DNA from: Anoplolepis gracilipes
Lineage: Eukaryota; Arthropoda; Insecta; Hymenoptera; Formicidae
NCBI RefSeq assembly: GCF_047496725.1
Contig: NC_132980.1
Coordinates: 5,198,572-5,262,571, forward strand
DNA: 64,000 bases
Reading direction: 5' to 3'
The notes under the pieces were generated by a model. The model saw nothing but the letters and a program-made list of their open reading frames with translations, made no database searches and was not told the origin of the DNA. Every line of letters starts with the position of its first letter. Position 1 is the first letter of the stretch. Positions 58,834 through 64,000 of this stretch are shown here, one piece after another. The translations under genes and the position numbers were made by a program.

Positions 58834-61800
58834 ATGTACGATAAAAGTTTCGAATTTTGGTGTTGTGCATTTCTGTTCTTCGCTTCATCTACAAAACCTC
58901 TGCAGAATTTTACAACTGACAACAAGCAAGACGACAATTCGATGGTGAGATACGAACTTGACGTGAATTCAACTGAAAAAAATGATAAGGAGACGGTTTT
59001 CGATCGACACAATTTGCGCGAAAATTTCACCATGGATTACGAAAATGTTCAGGATGTGTCCCGTATTAATTTCAGAAGTGACGGTCGCAACGATGATAAT
59101 TTGATTCAGAATGAATTTCCCGTAGAATATGTGAAATATCATGAGAAACGTAATCAAATGCCGCGGCAGCTTCAAACAAATTTTACAAAGGTCGACAATA
59201 ATAAAAATTACATAGTTCCATATGAGACGTGCAATAATATTACTTGCATTCGTCTTTGTTGCCCTCTCGGTGATCGCTATAAATTCTTTCAAAATTGCAT
59301 TACTGGAGGATCTGAATATGTTTTTTCAGATTCATATAACTTCTGGAGCGATACAATGCAAACTGAATATAAGAAAATAGACGAAGTGTTTCAACTGATT
59401 GTTCAAGATCCGTGCCCAAACCATAAAGAAATTATACGTATCACACTTAATGACGATAATCTGAAGAATAACGAATACATATTTTTCGAAAACGGCACTC
59501 TATATCTTCCCTACTTTGAACAATTCGTCGAATCGACATCTTACTGTCTAGCATTTTTAAATCATGATAAGGTTGATGCGGTTATCTGCTTGAAGGCTTT
59601 AACAGAAGCTGTCAACGAAAAAAAGAATTATCTGATAAAGGTCATTGTACCGTTAATAAATGCAATAGAAATTTTGTACTGGAATTGCACTGTAGTGTCC
59701 ATGCTGTGTATGCTGACAATATTTTTGACATATTACATACTGCCACTTCAGAATATACATAGTTTCATGCTGCGTAGCTATAGCAGTATGATATTTATCT
59801 ATTATATTGGTAGCATAATGTCCTATTCAATTCAAGACAAAAGTCTGATGTATTCCACCTGTGTTGCAGCCGGTACAGTATAGCTGAATCATGTAATAAT
59901 GTAATGTATACATTTGATTAATTTGTGTATACTCTCCTGTTATTCTGTATACCTTTTTATAAATTTTTTATGAAAAATTGAGATTTTTTTTTTTATACAG
60001 AAATGTAATTTGTTAATTATTATTTATGTCAAAGTACACTCTCTAAAATAATGTTTACTTCAAACCATTGTTGTTTATGGTTGCAGCTTTAATCAGCTAT
60101 TTCAGCTCTGTAGCCAGTTACTTCTGGTTAAGTGTAATGAGTTTCGATATGTGGTGGACATTTAGGTAAATATATCCATTATTATTTTCGTATTATACAT
60201 TATTTTTAAATTTAAATTTGATATAAGATTACAATTTATAATATACAATCAAACTCGACAGAATAAGATATTCATCTGTGATATGTATAAACGTATGTGT
60301 TAAGTATTCAGTTATATTTATGACCACTTATTTATAAAAATAAAATATTCTGTTATAATATTTTGAATTTACATAAAAAAATATTTTATCGTGTCATGTG
60401 TGCGTACGTATATATGTGTTTGTGTGTATGTGTGCTGATTGATATTGTACTACATAGCTTTTTATAAAACAATAACTTCAGTATATAAATATGACGCATA
60501 GCTAAATTTGGATATTAGGGAATCTCTTTCAAATAACTTTAATTTTGACATAATAATTTTGACTTTGATTTTGTTACAAGGTCATAACCTTTAGTGCTTT
60601 TCAAAAAATTTTTGTTTATTAAAAAATTATTAACAAATATAGTTTACCAACTAGGTCATGATTTTTTGACACCATACACATTCAATAAAAGCGAATTTTA
60701 ATAGTTATATATTTATGTGTAATAAATCAAGCGTGTGGTGGAGGAGCTACGCACTTTCGCCTTTATTGCCATCCCGTAAAAATTAATTTAACTCAACCCA
60801 TTCTGAGGAAGTTAAATTTTCAATTTTTTTCATTTCTAAAAAATGGGTTAGGTTTGATAAGTTTTTTATGAAATAGGGATGCAGGATGGAGAAATGAAGC
60901 CTCACTCTCGGCCATACGTTCCCCCTTAAGTATTTAAATTACATTTACTCATATAACTGATATAAACTTCATGCTTTGACAAATTCAGATAATCGTACTT
61001 AATAATTGTTTTTTAATTAATAATATTTTTTTAATAAGCAACGAGCAACGGCGAAAGTCTTTCGAACGTTATTCAGAGTCATGACCTTAACATCATGTGA
61101 ACGTTAAAAAAAGAGTTGCCCTAATATGCTTATTAACCTTTTATACACAACACGTAAATACATAAGACAAATTTTTAAGAATCTTAATTAAAAACATATT
61201 TACTTTAATGTACATTTGCATCTCTATTTTTTTATTTGTAACTAACTAAAGGTAAAATGTATACTGCGCTTTGTAGAGATTTTCAATCGTTACAAAAAAA
61301 TGTGAAACGACAAGACAGAAAAAAGTTATTATATTCTATTATTGCTTGGGGAGGTCCCTTCATTCTCACTATTATCTGCATCATCATGGAAATTGCTCCC
61401 AGCGTGCCAAAAAGCATTCAACCGAGATTTCATGTCATATGTTGGTTTTATTGTAAGTGTATATTAATGTTAACATAATTCTATTGACAATATATTTAAT
61501 TATGATTAACATATTTGAAAATTTATTTTTAAAATAAAAATATGTTTTGTGTTTACTTGCAATATGTTATATAATTTGAGAAGCTTTACTATTTATTTCA
61601 GTTGGTGCGGCGGATCAGTTGTACAATTACATGCCCAAAATGATTTGTTCTGTTATTAGCATTATTTTATCCATTCATACAGCATTGAAGATCATGCGCT
61701 ATGAGAAGGACACAGCTCGTCGTCTTAAAGATTCAGGAAGCCGATGTTATAACGAAAACAAAAAATGGTTCGTATGAAAACAACTCTACATTGATTCTTC

Positions 61801-62879
61801 TACTTGCGGCAATGTGCTTTCACATTTACTTAAGTTTTTCGTAGAAACATATCACTGTTCAATCGCGCACACAATTTTTTAATGGTATCTGTTACCTTTG
61901 AAATTATTTAATAAACAATAAGAGTAAAGTTAAAATAAATATTTATGTGCATTAATACTTTTATTGTTAGCATGAAAATACCTTTTATTGAAATTTTTTC
62001 CTAAAAAGGTCGCCTAAAATTGTTGCCTCTTTTCCGCGATACCGATTGGTTGTTGTGAAGTATTTGCGTCATGATTCGTGTCGTCTGCAACTAGCAAATT
62101 TTATAAATGTCGACAGTTTGTAATAATTAAATAAATAGAAAGTTTAAAAAAAATTAATTTAAATTGAACATGTTGATTCTTTCAAATGATTGTTAATTAT
62201 GTGTTAAAAAGATTAGAAATACTATTTCATTTATAAAAGACGTACACAAAGTGTTACGTTATGAAATTGACATAAATGTAACGCATGAAAATATTATAAA
62301 AATAATAGCATATCAACTGTATGTTAATTTTACATTAAAGTTGTAATCAAAAAGTGGTAACACAACATAATTTTAACATATGGATGCACCATATTTTACT
62401 GTGTATGTATGTATATTTGCTTACATAAATCATTAGAATATCATATAAACATAATATTAATAATCACCTATATAATAATTTTAAAATATATAAAAAAAGT
62501 TCTTATATTTATTTACAGGGCCAAGCTGTATCTAAAACTGTTTATAATGTTGTTTGTCATAATAGCCATAGAGTGGAGTATAATGACAGCGTGGGAATTT
62601 TGGCTCTTTGAGGATCTTTCTTTAGCAATGGTTTGCACTGCATTTAGTATGTATTTATTGGAAACTATTAAAGATATCGGTGTTTTCATCATATTTGTGT
62701 GTAAGAAAAGAATTATGCAATCGCTGTTAAAATATTTCTGTCAAAATCGCCAAAATATTTTCAAAATTGTCACACGCAGCAGTTCTTACAATGTTGAAGA
62801 AGTACATCACCGTGTCAAACACAATAATTCTATGGAAAAATATCGACAAAGCAAAATGGCGGACAAAGAATTTATCTAA
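58834..62879 (+). CDS. Methuselah-like GPCR, copy 6 (five exons, 606 aa)
   Basis: The most diverged intact receptor in the window. Exons: 58834-59872, 60087-60165, 61277-61452, 61602-61767, 62519-62879, with phases 1, 2, 1, 2; the total divides by three. The ectodomain has the signature TCIRLCCPLGDRY, with the surrounding cysteines conserved. An extra Cys, in VDAVICLKALTE, is shifted relative to copies 1-5. TM1 is NAIEILYWNCTVVSMLCM. The TM3 end is conserved (MSFDMWWTFR). Exon 3 is four codons shorter, with KNVKRQDRKK before TM4. TM6-TM7 end IIFVCKK. The intron 2 acceptor is TAG. The tail is diverged (SYNVEEVHHRVKHNNSMEKY). Introns are free of the elements seen in copies 1, 2 and 5. Likely functional and close to the parent of pseudogene 4. 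Confidence 0.85.
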
Positions 62880-63190
62880 TGTGATCAATTTTATATACAA
62901 GATGCCTCAAACTTACCGCATCATCTATAAATCAGATTTGTGAAAATATTTAGAAATAAAAATCTATATATTTTAATTTCATGACTAGTAGTCTCTGAAT
63001 AACGTTTAAAGCTGACTATTCGGATTGTTGAAAACGTTGAACTTATTAAAATTACGTTATAAATTCTCAACACACCATGTATTTTATTTGTAAAAACCTT
63101 AATTATTTTGATAAAGCGCGTAAGTTTTCAACAATTCAATTAGTAATTTTTGAACGCTTCTCATTTAAAAATTACTATTGGATTTATTAG
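62880..63190 (+). other. 3' tail of receptor copy 6
   Basis: Starts like the other tails (ATACAAGATGCCTCAAACTT). It has no PLE: the region around 62965-63000 runs through as an empty, diverged site. No gene is seen. Confidence 0.5.
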
Positions 63191-63193
63191 TAG

Positions 63194-64000
63194 TAGTGAT
63201 GGGCGGCCTCGATTTGATTTTCAGAAAATTGATCATTTCTTTCAAAAATTGATTTTTTTTAATAGATTTTTTCTTATTTTGTATAAATCTATTTTTAATA
63301 AAAGATCGACTTTTCTTGATGTGGTTATTCATCAATGACTTTTTTATCCATTTTTTGAAAACTAAATCTGTCAATAAATATACGTAGAAAAAGATTTAGT
63401 ACAAAATGGCAATAAAAAAAAGAATTAAAAAAATAGTAAAAAAACGAAAAATTAGTCGATAATTACATTTATACAAGTCACAATAACATATGACAACACA
63501 TTTCCTAAACAAGAACTTACAGAATGGACTTGTAATCAGTTAACCATTTTGATTATTAATTACAAGCGGTAGCCAAAAGAACATCGAGAAAAGCAATTAC
63601 TTTTTTTGTTTTCTTAAGGAAAAATTATTTTATGCCATAAACTTCGTTAAATACATAAGAGAAATTTATGTGCGACTTTTCTGCGTGAACAAAGAATGAA
63701 ACATTGACAACACCTATTTTCTCTGTTAATGTCAACGTTTGGTTGGTAGCAAGCCAGAGTAAAAAGAGAATTGACTTTTTAAATTATTGCGATAAAAAAA
63801 CTTTATGTTATCCTCATTTCTAAATCATCAAATTTTCATCATTATTCTTCTTAAACATACTTTATGTAGATATAATCATTTTTATATATGCGCCGTCAAC
63901 TAATTTTAAATTTAGTAGATATATTTCTAAGATAAGAAGAAACTATTTGAATGCTTATTACGAGCAATTTTTCTTATTTTTAAGAAAATATTTCTTTTAG
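63194..64000. mobile_element. hAT-like element, start only, and AT-rich end of window
   Basis: TAGTGATGGGCGGCCTCGAT at 63194 is a typical hAT-type end. The following 120 bp match the reverse of the 33055-33578 element (TTGATTTTCAGAAAAT and on). The far end was not found before the window ends. The rest (63380-64000) is AT-rich with no recognisable gene. The short frames at 63150-63374 are not genes. Confidence 0.45.

Noticed and set aside
1..64000. tRNA, rRNA, or bacterial-type operon features
   Set aside because: No cloverleaf, rRNA core or closely packed long frames were seen on either strand. The coding that exists is spliced.

Overview
The window is AT-rich, intron-bearing animal DNA, most likely from an insect and plausibly an ant or another hymenopteran. 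That call rests on the gene family, the base composition and the transposon types; no single marker proves the species. The whole 64 kb is one cluster of Methuselah-like (Mthl) class-B-type G-protein-coupled receptor genes, copied head to tail on the + strand and broken up by transposable elements.

Six + strand copies can be recognised. Copies 1 (8654-13018), 2 (24273-28968), 5 (49603-55123) and 6 (58834-62879) each splice from five exons into an uninterrupted receptor of 627, 627, 563 and 606 residues. All four use the same intron phases (1, 2, 1, 2). Copy 3 (35793-37546) lost the middle of the gene, from exon 2 into intron 4. Copy 4 (41111-43908) is a frameshifted, internally deleted pseudogene related to copy 6. 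Minus-strand fragments of further, older Mthl copies lie between the genes: exon 1 at 30.0-30.4 and 44.6-45.4 kb, and exon 3 to intron 4 at about 5, 19, 32 and 47 kb. The array has therefore undergone inversions as well as tandem duplication.

The basic unit is: upstream flank, a proximal promoter block (TATA-like in copies 1, 2, 3 and 5), the receptor gene, a 3' tail, and then an exon-like block (here called X) leading into the next upstream flank. Window positions 1-8300 and 13.9-24 kb are two long, near-identical copies of the intergenic part of this unit.

At least three Penelope-like retroelements (PLEs) are present. One is a recent 2.1-kb insertion with inverted terminal arms and a 14-base target duplication (19956-22083). 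One is an old 3'-end relic that was copied together with copies 1, 2 and 3. The third is a minus-strand 3' fragment (46262-46830). Several non-autonomous DNA-transposon families occur repeatedly. Some have empty sites in sister units, so the order of insertions and duplications can be read from the window.

I see no rRNA, tRNA, CRISPR array or prokaryote-type operon. Exon boundaries were worked out by hand from homology among the copies, splice dinucleotides and frame arithmetic. Function is inferred from family membership only.
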